Under the pieces are notes generated by a model. It had not been told where the DNA came from, searched no databases, and saw nothing but the letters and a program-made list of their open reading frames with translations. Below are positions 52,662 through 61,453 of a stretch of 64,000 bases of DNA, one piece after another. The translations under genes and the position numbers were made by a program. Position 1 is the stretch's first letter. Each line of letters starts with the position of its first letter. The DNA is from Bacteroides eggerthii. Lineage in GTDB: Bacteria; Bacteroidota; Bacteroidia; Bacteroidales; Bacteroidaceae. The stretch is from assembly GCF_025146565.1 (NCBI RefSeq), contig NZ_CP102258.1:3070001-3134000 (forward strand). The letters are read 5' to 3'.

Positions 52662-54065
52662 ATGAAACAAGTATTACGATTTAATAAAGTCATCAAGTTA
52701 ATCATCATTGCCGGTGATTTATGTATATTGAATACTATCTTCATAGTATTATATCATATAATAGATGTCCAGACCCTCGGTGAGACATTTGCCAATTCTC
52801 TTCTCCGGCTATTAGTCCTTCTGAACCTGGTCTATATTACCTGCAACTACTCCCAAGGCGTTATTCTGCATGAACGCATTGTGCGTCCGGAACGGATTGT
52901 GACGCGTGCCATACGCAACACTTTTTTCCATGCAGTAGTATTCATCAGCCTTATCAGTCTTGCAGATTTCGGAACTCTTTCCGCACGTTTCTTTATCTTG
53001 TTCTATTTCTTTTTTCTTATTTGCTTAACTATCTACCGGCTGACTTTCCGCCAAATTTTAAAGTCCTATCGTCGTTCGGGCGGCAACTCCCGTAGCACCA
53101 TACTCTTAGGCGACGGTGAAGACATGATTGAGCTTTACCATGAAATGGCAGGAAATGCAGCATCCGGTTTCAAGATAATCGGCTATTTTGCGGAAGCGCC
53201 TTCCCCACTCTATCCCGAACAATGCCCTTATTTGGGCCTTCCCCAACATGCACTTCCTTACATCCAACATAGCCCAACAGAACACGTGTACTGCGGACTT
53301 CCTTCATCATACAGCAAGGAAATCCTACCCATCATCAATTACTGTGAAAATCATCTTATACACTTTTACAGTGTGCCCGATGTGCGCAGATACCTCAAAC
53401 GCCACATGCATTTTGAAATGTTGGGCAACGTTCCCATTCTATACATCCGTCAGGAACCATTGGCGCAGCCGGAAAACAGACTTCTTAAACGAATGTTCGA
53501 CATTCTTTTCTCACTGCTTTTTCTGTGCACGCTTTTCCCTGTGATATACCTGATAATAGGCACAGCCATAAAAATCACCTCACCCGGTCCCATCTTCTTC
53601 AAGCAAAAACGCAGTGGAGAAGCCGGCAAAGAGTTCTGGTGCTACAAGTTCCGTTCCATGCGCGTAAACAAAGACAGTGACACCATGCAGGCCACCAAAA
53701 ACGATCCGCGCAAAACGAAGTTGGGAAATTTCCTACGCAAAAGCAACATCGACGAACTTCCGCAGTTCATCAACGTCCTGTTGGGCAGCATGTCCGTAGT
53801 GGGACCTCGTCCTCACATGCTGAAACACACCGAGGAATATTCCAAGCTGGTTGACAAATACATGGTGCGGCATCTCATAAAACCCGGCATCACCGGATGG
53901 GCGCAAATCAACGGTTTTCGTGGCGAGACCAAAGAACTGTGGCAAATGGAAGGCCGCGTGGAACGAGACATCTGGTATCTGGAACACTGGACTTTCATGC
54001 TCGACCTATACATCATTTACAAAACCGTAAAAAACCTGATAAGAGGAGATAAAGAGGCCTATTGA
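52662..54065 (+). CDS. Undecaprenyl-phosphate glucose phosphotransferase (WcaJ-like)
   Basis: A 467-residue polyprenyl sugar-1-phosphate transferase that puts the first sugar of a capsule repeat on undecaprenyl phosphate. Four N-terminal membrane helices, a CoA-binding-like middle domain ([20 protein letters not shown]), another membrane segment and the catalytic domain follow: [55 protein letters not shown], and [17 protein letters not shown]. Gluco- versus galacto-specificity cannot be fixed from sequence. It is first behind the invertible promoter. Confidence 0.93.
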   Translation: MKQVLRFNKVIKLIIIAGDLCILNTIFIVLYHIIDVQTLGETFANSLLRLLVLLNLVYITCNYSQGVILHERIVRPERIVTRAIRNTFFHAVVFISLISLADFGTLSARFFILFYFFFLICLTIYRLTFRQILKSYRRSGGNSRSTILLGDGEDMIELYHEMAGNAASGFKIIGYFAEAPSPLYPEQCPYLGLPQHALPYIQHSPTEHVYCGLPSSYSKEILPIINYCENHLIHFYSVPDVRRYLKRHMHFEMLGNVPILYIRQEPLAQPENRLLKRMFDILFSLLFLCTLFPVIYLIIGTAIKITSPGPIFFKQKRSGEAGKEFWCYKFRSMRVNKDSDTMQATKNDPRKTKLGNFLRKSNIDELPQFINVLLGSMSVVGPRPHMLKHTEEYSKLVDKYMVRHLIKPGITGWAQINGFRGETKELWQMEGRVERDIWYLEHWTFMLDLYIIYKTVKNLIRGDKEAY

Positions 54066-54109
54066 AGTGAATCGAAGCTTGAGTATTGAAAGTTAAAAAC
54101 CAAAAACAC

Positions 54110-54916
54110 ATGAAAAGAAGAAATCTGATATTTTTATTATTGCCTCTGCTACTGGCAGGATGCCAAAGCTACAAGAAAGTGCCTTATCTGCAGAATGATT
54201 TGGGCCAGATTGCCTCAGCCGATACAAGCACACGCAGCATGACCCTATATGATGCCCGCATCATGCCGAAAGACTTGCTGACAATCGTAGTGAGCTGTCC
54301 TGAAGAGCCCGAACTGGCAGAACCATTCAACCTGACCATAGCAACTCCCGCCAGCAACACCGGCAACAGATCCCTTACTTCCCAGCCTGCGCTGCAACAA
54401 TATCTCGTAGACAATGACGGAAATGTGGAATTTCCCGTATTGGGTACTATCCACTTAGGCGGCCTCACCAAAGGAGAAGCCGAACAGTACATCAAGGACA
54501 AACTCAAATCCCAGTTTCGTGGAACACCCATTGTCACCGTACGCATGGTTAATTATAAAATTTCAGTCATCGGCGAAGTGGGCAGTCCGGGAACATTTAC
54601 CATCTCCAACGAAAAGGTCAATATCTTCGAAGCCCTTGCCATGGCAGGCGATATGACTATCTACGGCATTCGCGATAACGTGAAGCTGATTCGTGAAGAC
54701 AATACCGGCAAACGTGAGATTGTGACGCTCAACCTGAACGATCAGGACATTCTGCAATCACCTTATTACTACCTGCAACAGAATGACATTTTATATGTCA
54801 CCCCAAATAAGACCAAGGCAAAAACATCCAATATCAGTAGCAGCACCACTATCTGGTTCTCGGTTGTCGGCTCACTGGTTTCATTGGCGAGTCTTATTAT
54901 AGCAATTACCAAATAA
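54110..54916 (+). CDS. Polysaccharide export lipoprotein (Wza-like)
   Basis: A 268-residue outer-membrane polysaccharide export protein. ATG 54110 gives the lipoprotein signal MKRRNLIFLLLPLLLAGC. The Poly_export domain (YDARIMPKDLLTIVVSCPEE) and SLBB-like domains (VDNDGNVEFPVLGTIHLGG, ISVIGEVGSPGTFTISNEK) follow. A C-terminal membrane helix (VVGSLVSLASLIIAITK) is the amphipathic barrel segment typical of Wza. The kinase gene begins directly after its stop codon. Confidence 0.93.
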   Translation: MKRRNLIFLLLPLLLAGCQSYKKVPYLQNDLGQIASADTSTRSMTLYDARIMPKDLLTIVVSCPEEPELAEPFNLTIATPASNTGNRSLTSQPALQQYLVDNDGNVEFPVLGTIHLGGLTKGEAEQYIKDKLKSQFRGTPIVTVRMVNYKISVIGEVGSPGTFTISNEKVNIFEALAMAGDMTIYGIRDNVKLIREDNTGKREIVTLNLNDQDILQSPYYYLQQNDILYVTPNKTKAKTSNISSSTTIWFSVVGSLVSLASLIIAITK

Positions 54917-57376
54917 GTGAGACAGAAAGACAAAACTGTAAATAAAAAAATTACGGACGTGAAAGAAGAAATATACGACGACTTGTTCGAAGAAAAAGAA
55001 GAGAAAACCAACTGGCAGGCTACACTTTTCAAATATGTCATCCGCTGGCCGTGGTTTATAGCCTCAATCATTCTCTGCATGGCATGTGCATGGCTCTATC
55101 TGAAAACCATTACTCCGGTGTACAATATCAACGCATCCATCATTATCAAGGATGACAAGAAAGGTGGAAATTCCGGCGGTGATCTCAGTGCATTCGAGAA
55201 CTTCGGCTTCATATCGTCCGCTAAAAACATTGACAATGAAATAGAAATTCTCCGCAGCAAATCGCTCATCAAGGATGTAGTCAGCGAACTGGGCTTATAC
55301 ATTAGCTATTCAGGCGAAAGCGGATTCAACAGAATCGATTTATACGGTTCATCCCCAATACTTGTGCATTTCCTGCCCGAAGATGCCGAACGCATGTCTG
55401 CCCCTATACTTCTGAACATCAGCTATCACTCCAACCAACAGATAGATGTGACGGCAACCATTGGAGAAAATACCGTCAGCAAACATTTCACGAAATTACC
55501 AGCCGTTCTCTCCGGTGAGGCCGGTACACTCACTTTTATGTCCAACCCTTCTGTTCCTCCCACAGGCAGCGGTAATATAGATGTAAGCATTGTCAATCCC
55601 CTGTCCGTAGCCAAAGGATACCGGGGAGCCTTGTCCATTGAACCGACCAGCAAAAGCACTTCCGTTGTTACCGTATCGGTGAAAAACACGAATAAGAAAC
55701 GCGGCGAGGATTTTATAAACAAGCTAATAGAAATATATAATAAAAAAGCCAACAACGACAAGAACGAAGTGGCGCAGAATACCGCCCGGTTCATTGACGA
55801 ACGCATCTCCGTCATCAATCAGGAATTAGGCACTACGGAGCAGGAGCTGGAAAGCTTCAAACGCGAAGCAGGCCTCACCGACCTCAGCAACGACGCACAG
55901 CTTGCCGTCAGCGAACAGTCCGCCTACGAAAAGCTGTGCGTGGAAAACGGCACACAGCTCAATCTGATTCAGTATCTCTCCGAATACATTCAAAAGCCGG
56001 AAAATGCAACCTCCACCCTACCTGCCAACGTGGGGCTGAACGACGCCACCCTATCCGGCCTTATAGCCCAATACAATGCCCTGATTCTGGAACGTAACCG
56101 ACTGCTGCGCACTTCTTCGGAAGCCAACCCTGTTGTGCGCCGTCTCGACAGCAATATACAGGATATGCGTGCCGGTATCATCACCACCATTACCAGCACA
56201 CGCAAAGGACTGCTCATCACCAAAGCCGACCTCGACCGTCAGGCAGGCAAATACGCCGGACGCATCAGTAACGCTCCTGCACAGGAACGCCGTTTCGTCA
56301 GCATCCAGCGCCAGCAGGAAATCAAAGCTGGACTTTATCTCATGCTATTGCAGAAACGCGAGGAAAACAACATCGCACTGGCTGCTACCGCCAATAATGC
56401 CAAAATCATAGACGATGCATTGGCAGATGATTTCCCGGTATCTCCCAATAGTAAGTCAATCTACATGATTGCGTTCACACTTGGACTCGGTATTCCGGCA
56501 GGGATTATTTACATCCTGAATCTCCTCAGTTTCCGTATTGAGGGACGTGCCGATGTAGAGAAACTCACCGCTGTACCCATTATCGGCGATCTTCCCCTTA
56601 CCGAACCGGAAGCCGGACACACTCATACCATAGCCGTCCGCGAAAACGACAATGATATTATGGCGGAAACATTCCGGAGCCTGCGCACCAACCTGCTTTT
56701 CATTTTGGGCGATCCGGACAAGAAAGTAATTCTCATCACATCCACCATGAGTGGTGAGGGAAAAACATTCATCGCATCCAATTTGGCTGTCAGCCTGGCA
56801 TTATTGGGAAAGAAAGTGATTATCGTCGGGCTGGACATCCGCAAGCCGGGACTGAACAAAGTGTTCCACATCTCCCACAAGGAGTATGGCATCACCCAAT
56901 ATTTGTCTGCCCCCCAAAGCACCGATCTGCGTTCCATGATACAACCTTCCGGCATATCTCCCAATCTCAGCGTATTGCCCGGCGGAATCATACCACCCAA
57001 CCCAACGGAACTGCTGGCACGCCAATCCTTAGAAGATGCCGTTGAAATATTGAAACAAGATTACGATTATATCGTGCTTGATACCGCCCCTATCGGCATG
57101 GTGACCGATACGCAGCTTATAGCTCGTGTGGCCGACGCCAGTATTTATGTCTGCCGCGCCGATTATACACATAAGAACGATTACCAACTGATCAACGAGT
57201 TGTACAACAATAATCGTTTGCCCAATTTGTGCACCGTCATCAACGGGCTGGATATGAAAAAGAAGAAATACGGCTATTACTACGGCTACGGCAAGTATGG
57301 CAAGTACTATGGTTACGGCAAGAAATATGGCTACGGTTATGGATACGGCTATGGCAGCACCTCCGACCGTAAATAG
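54917..57376 (+). CDS. Capsule chain-length/tyrosine autokinase (Wzc-like)
   Basis: An 819-residue inner-membrane protein with N-terminal Wzz domain, coiled coil and C-terminal BY-kinase. GTG 54917 directly follows the upstream stop and is the only start ahead of the Wzz part. Membrane helices lie near residues 45-65 and 515-535. Kinase motifs: Walker A STMSGEGKTFIASN, A' VGLDIRKPG, and Walker B YIVLDTAPIG. The last residues are a Tyr-Gly-Lys tail (YGYYYGYGKYGKYYGYG), the autophosphorylation cluster that controls polymer length and export. The tail is unusually dense in Tyr (about 15). Confidence 0.94.
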   Translation: MRQKDKTVNKKITDVKEEIYDDLFEEKEEKTNWQATLFKYVIRWPWFIASIILCMACAWLYLKTITPVYNINASIIIKDDKKGGNSGGDLSAFENFGFISSAKNIDNEIEILRSKSLIKDVVSELGLYISYSGESGFNRIDLYGSSPILVHFLPEDAERMSAPILLNISYHSNQQIDVTATIGENTVSKHFTKLPAVLSGEAGTLTFMSNPSVPPTGSGNIDVSIVNPLSVAKGYRGALSIEPTSKSTSVVTVSVKNTNKKRGEDFINKLIEIYNKKANNDKNEVAQNTARFIDERISVINQELGTTEQELESFKREAGLTDLSNDAQLAVSEQSAYEKLCVENGTQLNLIQYLSEYIQKPENATSTLPANVGLNDATLSGLIAQYNALILERNRLLRTSSEANPVVRRLDSNIQDMRAGIITTITSTRKGLLITKADLDRQAGKYAGRISNAPAQERRFVSIQRQQEIKAGLYLMLLQKREENNIALAATANNAKIIDDALADDFPVSPNSKSIYMIAFTLGLGIPAGIIYILNLLSFRIEGRADVEKLTAVPIIGDLPLTEPEAGHTHTIAVRENDNDIMAETFRSLRTNLLFILGDPDKKVILITSTMSGEGKTFIASNLAVSLALLGKKVIIVGLDIRKPGLNKVFHISHKEYGITQYLSAPQSTDLRSMIQPSGISPNLSVLPGGIIPPNPTELLARQSLEDAVEILKQDYDYIVLDTAPIGMVTDTQLIARVADASIYVCRADYTHKNDYQLINELYNNNRLPNLCTVINGLDMKKKKYGYYYGYGKYGKYYGYGKKYGYGYGYGYGSTSDRK

Positions 57377-57434
57377 CATATACCCCATAAGTCCGGGGTA
57401 CTTCTACATGAAATACTGTCCCCGTCTCCGGGCT

Positions 57435-57442
57435 TATATTTG
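57435..57442 (+). promoter_or_regulatory. -7 element between the kinase and upxY genes
   Basis: TATATTTG. No well-spaced TTTG upstream. If active, its transcript would start just before the terminator hairpin that precedes upxY. Confidence 0.3.
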
Positions 57443-57452
57443 TTTGTTTGTC

Positions 57453-57495
57453 GGTACGTTGCGGCGGTAGAGCGCTGCCGTCGCACGTACCTTTT
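57453..57495 (+). terminator. Strong intrinsic terminator in the upxY leader
   Basis: GGTACGT (57453-57459) pairs with ACGTACC (57485-57491), then after a 1-nt bulge GCG-G-CGG (57461-57467) pairs with CCG-T-CGC (57478-57484), and four T follow. The hairpin stands 22 bp before the upxY start, so the downstream gene needs read-through or antitermination. Confidence 0.7.
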
Positions 57496-57517
57496 AAACT
57501 AATGGATCACAAAAACA

Positions 57518-58081
57518 ATGCAAAGTACCAAATACACAGAAACGGAAACCGACGCCGTTTGTCGCCAATGGCTGGTGGCTTACGTGCAGTCATGCCTTGA
57601 GAAGAGGACAGCCCGGCGGCTCGCCGCTATGGGCATTGAATGTTATCTGCCCATTCAAAGTGAGATTCACCAGTGGAGCGACCGCCGCAAACGGGTGGAC
57701 CGCCTGATAATTCCGATGATGATATTCGTGCACGTCACTCCGCAGGAACGTGCGCTTCCGCTAAGCCTGCAAGCCGTCAACCGCTATATGGTGTTGCGCG
57801 GTGAAAGTGCGCCTGCCGTAATCCCCGACGAGCAAATGGCACAATTCCGCTTCATGCTCGATTACAGTCAGGAGGCAGTGGAGATGTGCAGCGCCCCGCT
57901 CGCTCCCGGCGACGCCGTAAAAGTCATAAAAGGCCCGCTGGCCGGACTGGAAGGAGAACTCGTCATCCTAAACGGAAAAAGCAAAGTAGCCGTCCGTCTG
58001 GACAAACTGGGATATGCCCATGTGGATATGCCCGTAGGCTTTGTAGAGAAAAAAAAGAAGGCGCCAACCGGCGCCTTCTAA
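57518..58081 (+). CDS. upxY: UpxY family transcription antiterminator (NusG-like)
   Basis: A 187-residue NusG-type protein. Residues about 15-120 are the NGN domain (RQWLVAYVQSCLEKRTARRL, GIECYLPIQSEIHQWSDRRK, LIIPMMIFVHV), and residues about 130-180 a KOW motif (GDAVKVIKGPLAGLEGELVI). In B. fragilis, UpxY proteins let polymerase pass early terminators in their own capsule locus. Normally upxY opens a locus and is followed by upxZ; here it follows the export genes and no upxZ is present in the window. Its last codons overlap a hairpin that serves the opposite strand. Confidence 0.9.
   Translation: MQSTKYTETETDAVCRQWLVAYVQSCLEKRTARRLAAMGIECYLPIQSEIHQWSDRRKRVDRLIIPMMIFVHVTPQERALPLSLQAVNRYMVLRGESAPAVIPDEQMAQFRFMLDYSQEAVEMCSAPLAPGDAVKVIKGPLAGLEGELVILNGKSKVAVRLDKLGYAHVDMPVGFVEKKKKAPTGAF
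58051..58078 (-). terminator. Terminator of the HU-smalltalk operon, overlapping the upxY end
   Basis: GAAGGCGCC (58057-58065) is the exact reverse complement of 58070-58078, with a 4-nt loop. On the minus strand the stem is followed by T6 or more (the A-run at 58049-58056), so it is a perfect intrinsic terminator for the minus strand. It encodes the last residues of UpxY on the plus strand. Confidence 0.8.
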
Positions 58082-58136
58082 ACAAAACATGCAACAAAGA
58101 GCATTACGCTCTTACACTGTCAGGACATCTCCCCTC

Positions 58137-58250
58137 CTACACCGTCATCGCATTTGCCCCGAACACGCCCAGCACTGCCGAGGCCACTGCAATCACCACT
58201 TTCAGAATTGTATCCCAAATACCTGCACTTTTACTCATTTTCTTCTTCAT
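58137..58250 (-). CDS. Smalltalk protein
   Basis: A 37-residue protein found by reading the minus strand from ATG 58250: MKKKMSKSAGIWDTILKVVI, then a hydrophobic stretch and the end GANAMTV. It has one membrane helix after a basic N-terminus. Sequence and place beside an HU-like gene match the tiny Bacteroides family named 'smalltalk'. Function unknown; the basic-plus-helix form would suit a small membrane or holin-like protein, but that is a guess. It follows the HU-like gene by 36 bp. Confidence 0.85.
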   Translation of the reverse strand: MKKKMSKSAGIWDTILKVVIAVASAVLGVFGANAMTV

Positions 58251-58286
58251 TTTAAATTGTTCATAAAAACTTGTTCATCACTCTCC

Positions 58287-58784
58287 TCATCCCAACGGGT
58301 TTTCCTCTTCCCCATCGTCCGGAAGGCCGCCTGTTCCGCCCGATGAACTGCCGCCGTCGGCAGAAACCAGTTCGTAGGTAATGTTATTCGGAGCGCCTTT
58401 CGTGGTGGCTACCGAATCGTTCACCAGTCGCAACGTACCGGCAACCTTGAAGTTGACCCGCACCTTATCAATGTTCTTCACCGTACAATCCTTTTCCAGC
58501 TCCGTAGCCACACAATGGAACGAAGTGCGGAAAATCCCGAAATCATCCAGACGGACACTGTTTCCGTCTGCCAACTTCTCACGTATGTTTCTCACGATTG
58601 CCTTGCCCACGTGCAGCACATCTTCCGCCGACATGCCACCCAAAGCCTCAATCTCTTCCGCGATACGCTTCAAATCATACATCTTCGCATCGCGCGGCTT
58701 TCTTTTCAGGGTATAAACCAGCGGAGAAGTCTTATCTCCAATCTTTTTGTAGCGCTGTGTACGCACTACCAATGCATTTGCCAT
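58287..58784 (-). CDS. HU family DNA-binding protein with extra C-terminal tail
   Basis: A 165-residue protein. Residues about 36-90 (DLKRIAEEIEALGGMSAEDV, SVRLDDFGIFRTSF) match the HU/IHF fold, but it has an extra N-terminal segment (about 35 residues, TQRYKKIGDKTSPLVYTLKR) and a Gly/Ser/acidic tail (GGSSSGGTGGLPDDGEEENP). This is the long HU-like form common beside capsule loci and mobile regions of Bacteroides. A -7 element (TATCTTTG, 58871-58878 minus strand) lies upstream. It shares an operon with smalltalk. Confidence 0.88.
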   Translation of the reverse strand: MANALVVRTQRYKKIGDKTSPLVYTLKRKPRDAKMYDLKRIAEEIEALGGMSAEDVLHVGKAIVRNIREKLADGNSVRLDDFGIFRTSFHCVATELEKDCTVKNIDKVRVNFKVAGTLRLVNDSVATTKGAPNNITYELVSADGGSSSGGTGGLPDDGEEENPLG

Positions 58785-59051
58785 AAATCTTTACTTTTTT
58801 AATGGTTGTTACTTTTTCACTTTTCAATTCTCGATTGTCAAATCTCTCAGGAGCTCCTTTTTTGACAATGCAAAGATACCTCCTCCACCCCACTCCGCTA
58901 CCCCTTCTCACCCCTTTGCGCATCCTTGCACACCATAAGGAGAGTTACCGCGGCTTATGGCACCTTATGACGCAATAAACCTCTGCACATGCTTTCATAC
59001 CCCGTCATTTTTCATTAACTTTACATCAACAATCGTAATAAAAATGTTCCA

Positions 59052-59276
59052 ATGGAAAAATCCTCATTCACCATACGCAGTTACAGCAAAAGCGAGCTGG
59101 CCATGCTTTACAGCCCTTACATCACACCCAAAGCCGCTGTCCGGAAACTAAACCGCTGGATAGCCTTCAAACCCGGACTTCAAGAACAACTCCGGGCCAG
59201 CGGCATGCTTCCCAACGCCAAATGCTACACGCCGCTTCAAGTGCACACAATCGTGGAAGCGCTGGGAGAACCCTGA
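59052..59276 (+). CDS. DUF4248 family protein
   Basis: A 74-residue protein: FTIRSYSKSELAMLYSPYIT, then PKAAVRKLNRWIAFKP and YTPLQVHTIVEALGEP. This is the DUF4248 pattern, a small helix-turn-helix-like family found next to HU-like and primase genes in Bacteroides capsule and mobile regions. It could bind DNA, perhaps as a replication accessory; unproven. It is divergent from the HU-like gene and convergent with the primase-helicase. Confidence 0.85.
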   Translation: MEKSSFTIRSYSKSELAMLYSPYITPKAAVRKLNRWIAFKPGLQEQLRASGMLPNAKCYTPLQVHTIVEALGEP

Positions 59277-59288
59277 CGTTTACAAAGC

Positions 59289-59325
59289 AAATGCCGGGCG
59301 TTGCTGCTGCAAACACCCGGCATTT
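59289..59325 (+). terminator. Terminator of the DUF4248 gene
   Basis: AAATGCCGGG (59289-59298) is the exact reverse complement of 59316-59325, with a 17-nt loop, 12 bp after the stop codon. Further degenerate CCCCGGA repeats follow at 59335-59370. Confidence 0.6.
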
Positions 59326-59379
59326 CATGCGTAAATCCCCGGACTTTCAGGAGTAAAACCCCGGAAAAACAACCAAACA

Positions 59380-59411
59380 TTTGATTCCTGCCCCTAAAAT
59401 TCCTACTTTTG
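59380..59411 (+). promoter_or_regulatory. Consensus promoter pointing antisense into the primase-helicase gene
   Basis: TTTG (59380-59383), exactly 20 bp, TACTTTTG (59404-59411): a full match. It would start a transcript near 59418 that runs antisense across the 3' end of the primase-helicase gene. No convincing plus-strand gene follows. Confidence 0.6.
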
Positions 59412-59473
59412 CATGATTTTTCAGAACAAATGTACGAACTCCTCTTTTTGTGAGAGGGGGCGGCGTAGCGTTT

Positions 59474-61453
59474 TCATCCCTCTTCCTTTTTCAGCAGTTC
59501 AATCCAGGGCAGCCTGTCCTTATCCAGCACTTTGCCCTGCATTTCTGCCATTACCTGCTGTTCCGACTCGCGCTCATCATACCGGCCGCATGGCTGCCGC
59601 ACGAACAACACGCTGCCCGTCCGGCACAAATCCTGGTCGCGCACCTTCAGCATGTCGAGCCTTGTATAGTTGCGGTCCGGCTGGTTGATGCGGCTGATAG
59701 AAAAAATGAAGTCGGCAAGATTGGCCCAGTTGGCACTGCCCGAAATGGTGTACATGTCTATTTCTTCCAGTTCATCCTTTCCACTCTGCTTCTTCAGGCT
59801 GCGGGGATGCGCCACGATGATGACCCAGATGCCATTGCTGCGCCCCCATGCCTGCATCTGCGTCAGCATGGCCTTAATGGCCTGTGTTTCCGTATTGTAG
59901 CGTCCGCTTTCCATCTCCATGAAAAGATACGGGTCGATGATGAGATACTTCAACGGTACAGCCCGTTTCACCCGTTCCGCACGCTCAATGATATTGGTAG
60001 GTGTGGGCGAAATCTCATGCAGATCCAGATGCACCATGTGGGCGTTCAGAAAAGAGACAATGGGCTGCAACTGCTCCCGGGTATATGCCGTCATGTTCAC
60101 TTTGCCCAACATCAACCGGATGAGGTGCGCAATGTGCTTATTCTTGTCGGGAACCTCGAAAGAGAGAAAGCAGACGTAGCGCCCGGTCTTGGCCATGAGG
60201 TGGCAAGTCAGGTCATTCAGAAAATCCGTCTTGCCGCTGTTGGGCTTCCCGGTAACGATTATCAGTCCGCCCTGATCGGTGGGATGAAACACTTGGTCGG
60301 TCAGCGGGCCATAGCCCACATCGTATCCATGATCGTATTCGCCACGCAGCACGTTCAGCACCTCATCCGTCCGTTCGCCTACGGTGATGATGTCCGCCGT
60401 ATGCCGCGGACGTGCAGAGTCGATAATCTCGCGCACCACACCGGAACCGTATGCCACAAGCACATCGGATATGTCCTTGCAGCCGCCGGGCAAAGTGGTG
60501 AACAGGCAGCGGGACCCGAAGTAGTCGGCAAGGTGCTTCACGAGTGTCCGCCCCGGCAGGTCGCAATCACCGCAAATCACCAGTTCGCGCACCTGGTCCA
60601 GCCAGGGAACAAAAGCCTCGAAACTTTTGCGAAGGTCGCTTGCAGCGCCGTTGGGCACACTGATGACATAAGGGTAGCCCGCCTCGTACAGAGTCAGCAC
60701 ATCCCTTCCTCCTTCGGTGACAATCAGACGGGCAACACTCTCTTCGGAAATCCGCAGCGGGTTAATGCAGTCGATATTATAGGGCGGACAAGGCGTAGTG
60801 GGCGAATCCTGACTCCAGCATTTGGTGTATCCGGACGAGGAAGGGTCGCACGAACGATACTTCACGTTGACAGGTTGCCCGTTGACGTAGTTCACATAGG
60901 CAATGCAGTGGTACATCGTTCCGGCAGCGTTCTTTTCGTCCTTGCCGTCCTTTCCACCGAAGCAGCGGTGCGTCAGGCAACCGAGATGTGCACTGACAGC
61001 CGTTTTCAGGGATATTCCCTGGTCGGCAAGATAACGGCGGGCGGCAAGCTGATCAGGGTCGGCCGTCTCCGGCTCATCTGTCAGCGGCTTTATTCTGGCG
61101 AGCACGTCGGGCGAGAGATGTTTGTAGTCATCGGGAATCATCGAGACTTCGGACACGAAAGTTTCCCCACCACCGGCATTGCCCGCCAACGCCGCACTTC
61201 CGTTCTTCCTTCCCGCCGATGCAGGGAAAGAAGCGGACGGGCCGCCATACGCCCTCCCGGCCGACAGCGGGCGTTCTTCCCAAAAGTCTTTCAGGCGGCC
61301 ATGAAAATCACATCCGGCATAGAAACAATGGTAAAATCCCGTCTCGCGGGAAATCGAAAGGTGTTTCTTGCCACATTTAGGACACAGGGCCAGATAATTC
61401 TTACCCACGTTCTTGCGTTCAGGAAAATCGCAGAGATAATAAAACGGTTTCAC
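59474..61453 (-). CDS. Primase-helicase (zinc finger, TOPRIM, DnaB-like helicase)
   Basis: A 659-residue phage-type replication protein of the T7 gp4/Twinkle kind. The N-terminus has a CHC2-like zinc finger (ALCPKCGKKHLS with FYHCFYAGC). The TOPRIM part (RLIVTEGGRDVLTLYEAGY, VICGDCDLPGRTLVKHL) follows near residues 245-330. The C-terminal helicase shows Walker A IVTGKPNSGKTDF, KYLIIDPYLFME and IWVIIVAHPRSL. The start is GTG 61453, overlapping the upstream stop by 4 bp (GTGA). Such genes recur beside Bacteroides capsule loci, without known capsule function. Confidence 0.88.
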   Translation of the reverse strand: MKPFYYLCDFPERKNVGKNYLALCPKCGKKHLSISRETGFYHCFYAGCDFHGRLKDFWEERPLSAGRAYGGPSASFPASAGRKNGSAALAGNAGGGETFVSEVSMIPDDYKHLSPDVLARIKPLTDEPETADPDQLAARRYLADQGISLKTAVSAHLGCLTHRCFGGKDGKDEKNAAGTMYHCIAYVNYVNGQPVNVKYRSCDPSSSGYTKCWSQDSPTTPCPPYNIDCINPLRISEESVARLIVTEGGRDVLTLYEAGYPYVISVPNGAASDLRKSFEAFVPWLDQVRELVICGDCDLPGRTLVKHLADYFGSRCLFTTLPGGCKDISDVLVAYGSGVVREIIDSARPRHTADIITVGERTDEVLNVLRGEYDHGYDVGYGPLTDQVFHPTDQGGLIIVTGKPNSGKTDFLNDLTCHLMAKTGRYVCFLSFEVPDKNKHIAHLIRLMLGKVNMTAYTREQLQPIVSFLNAHMVHLDLHEISPTPTNIIERAERVKRAVPLKYLIIDPYLFMEMESGRYNTETQAIKAMLTQMQAWGRSNGIWVIIVAHPRSLKKQSGKDELEEIDMYTISGSANWANLADFIFSISRINQPDRNYTRLDMLKVRDQDLCRTGSVLFVRQPCGRYDERESEQQVMAEMQGKVLDKDRLPWIELLKKEEG

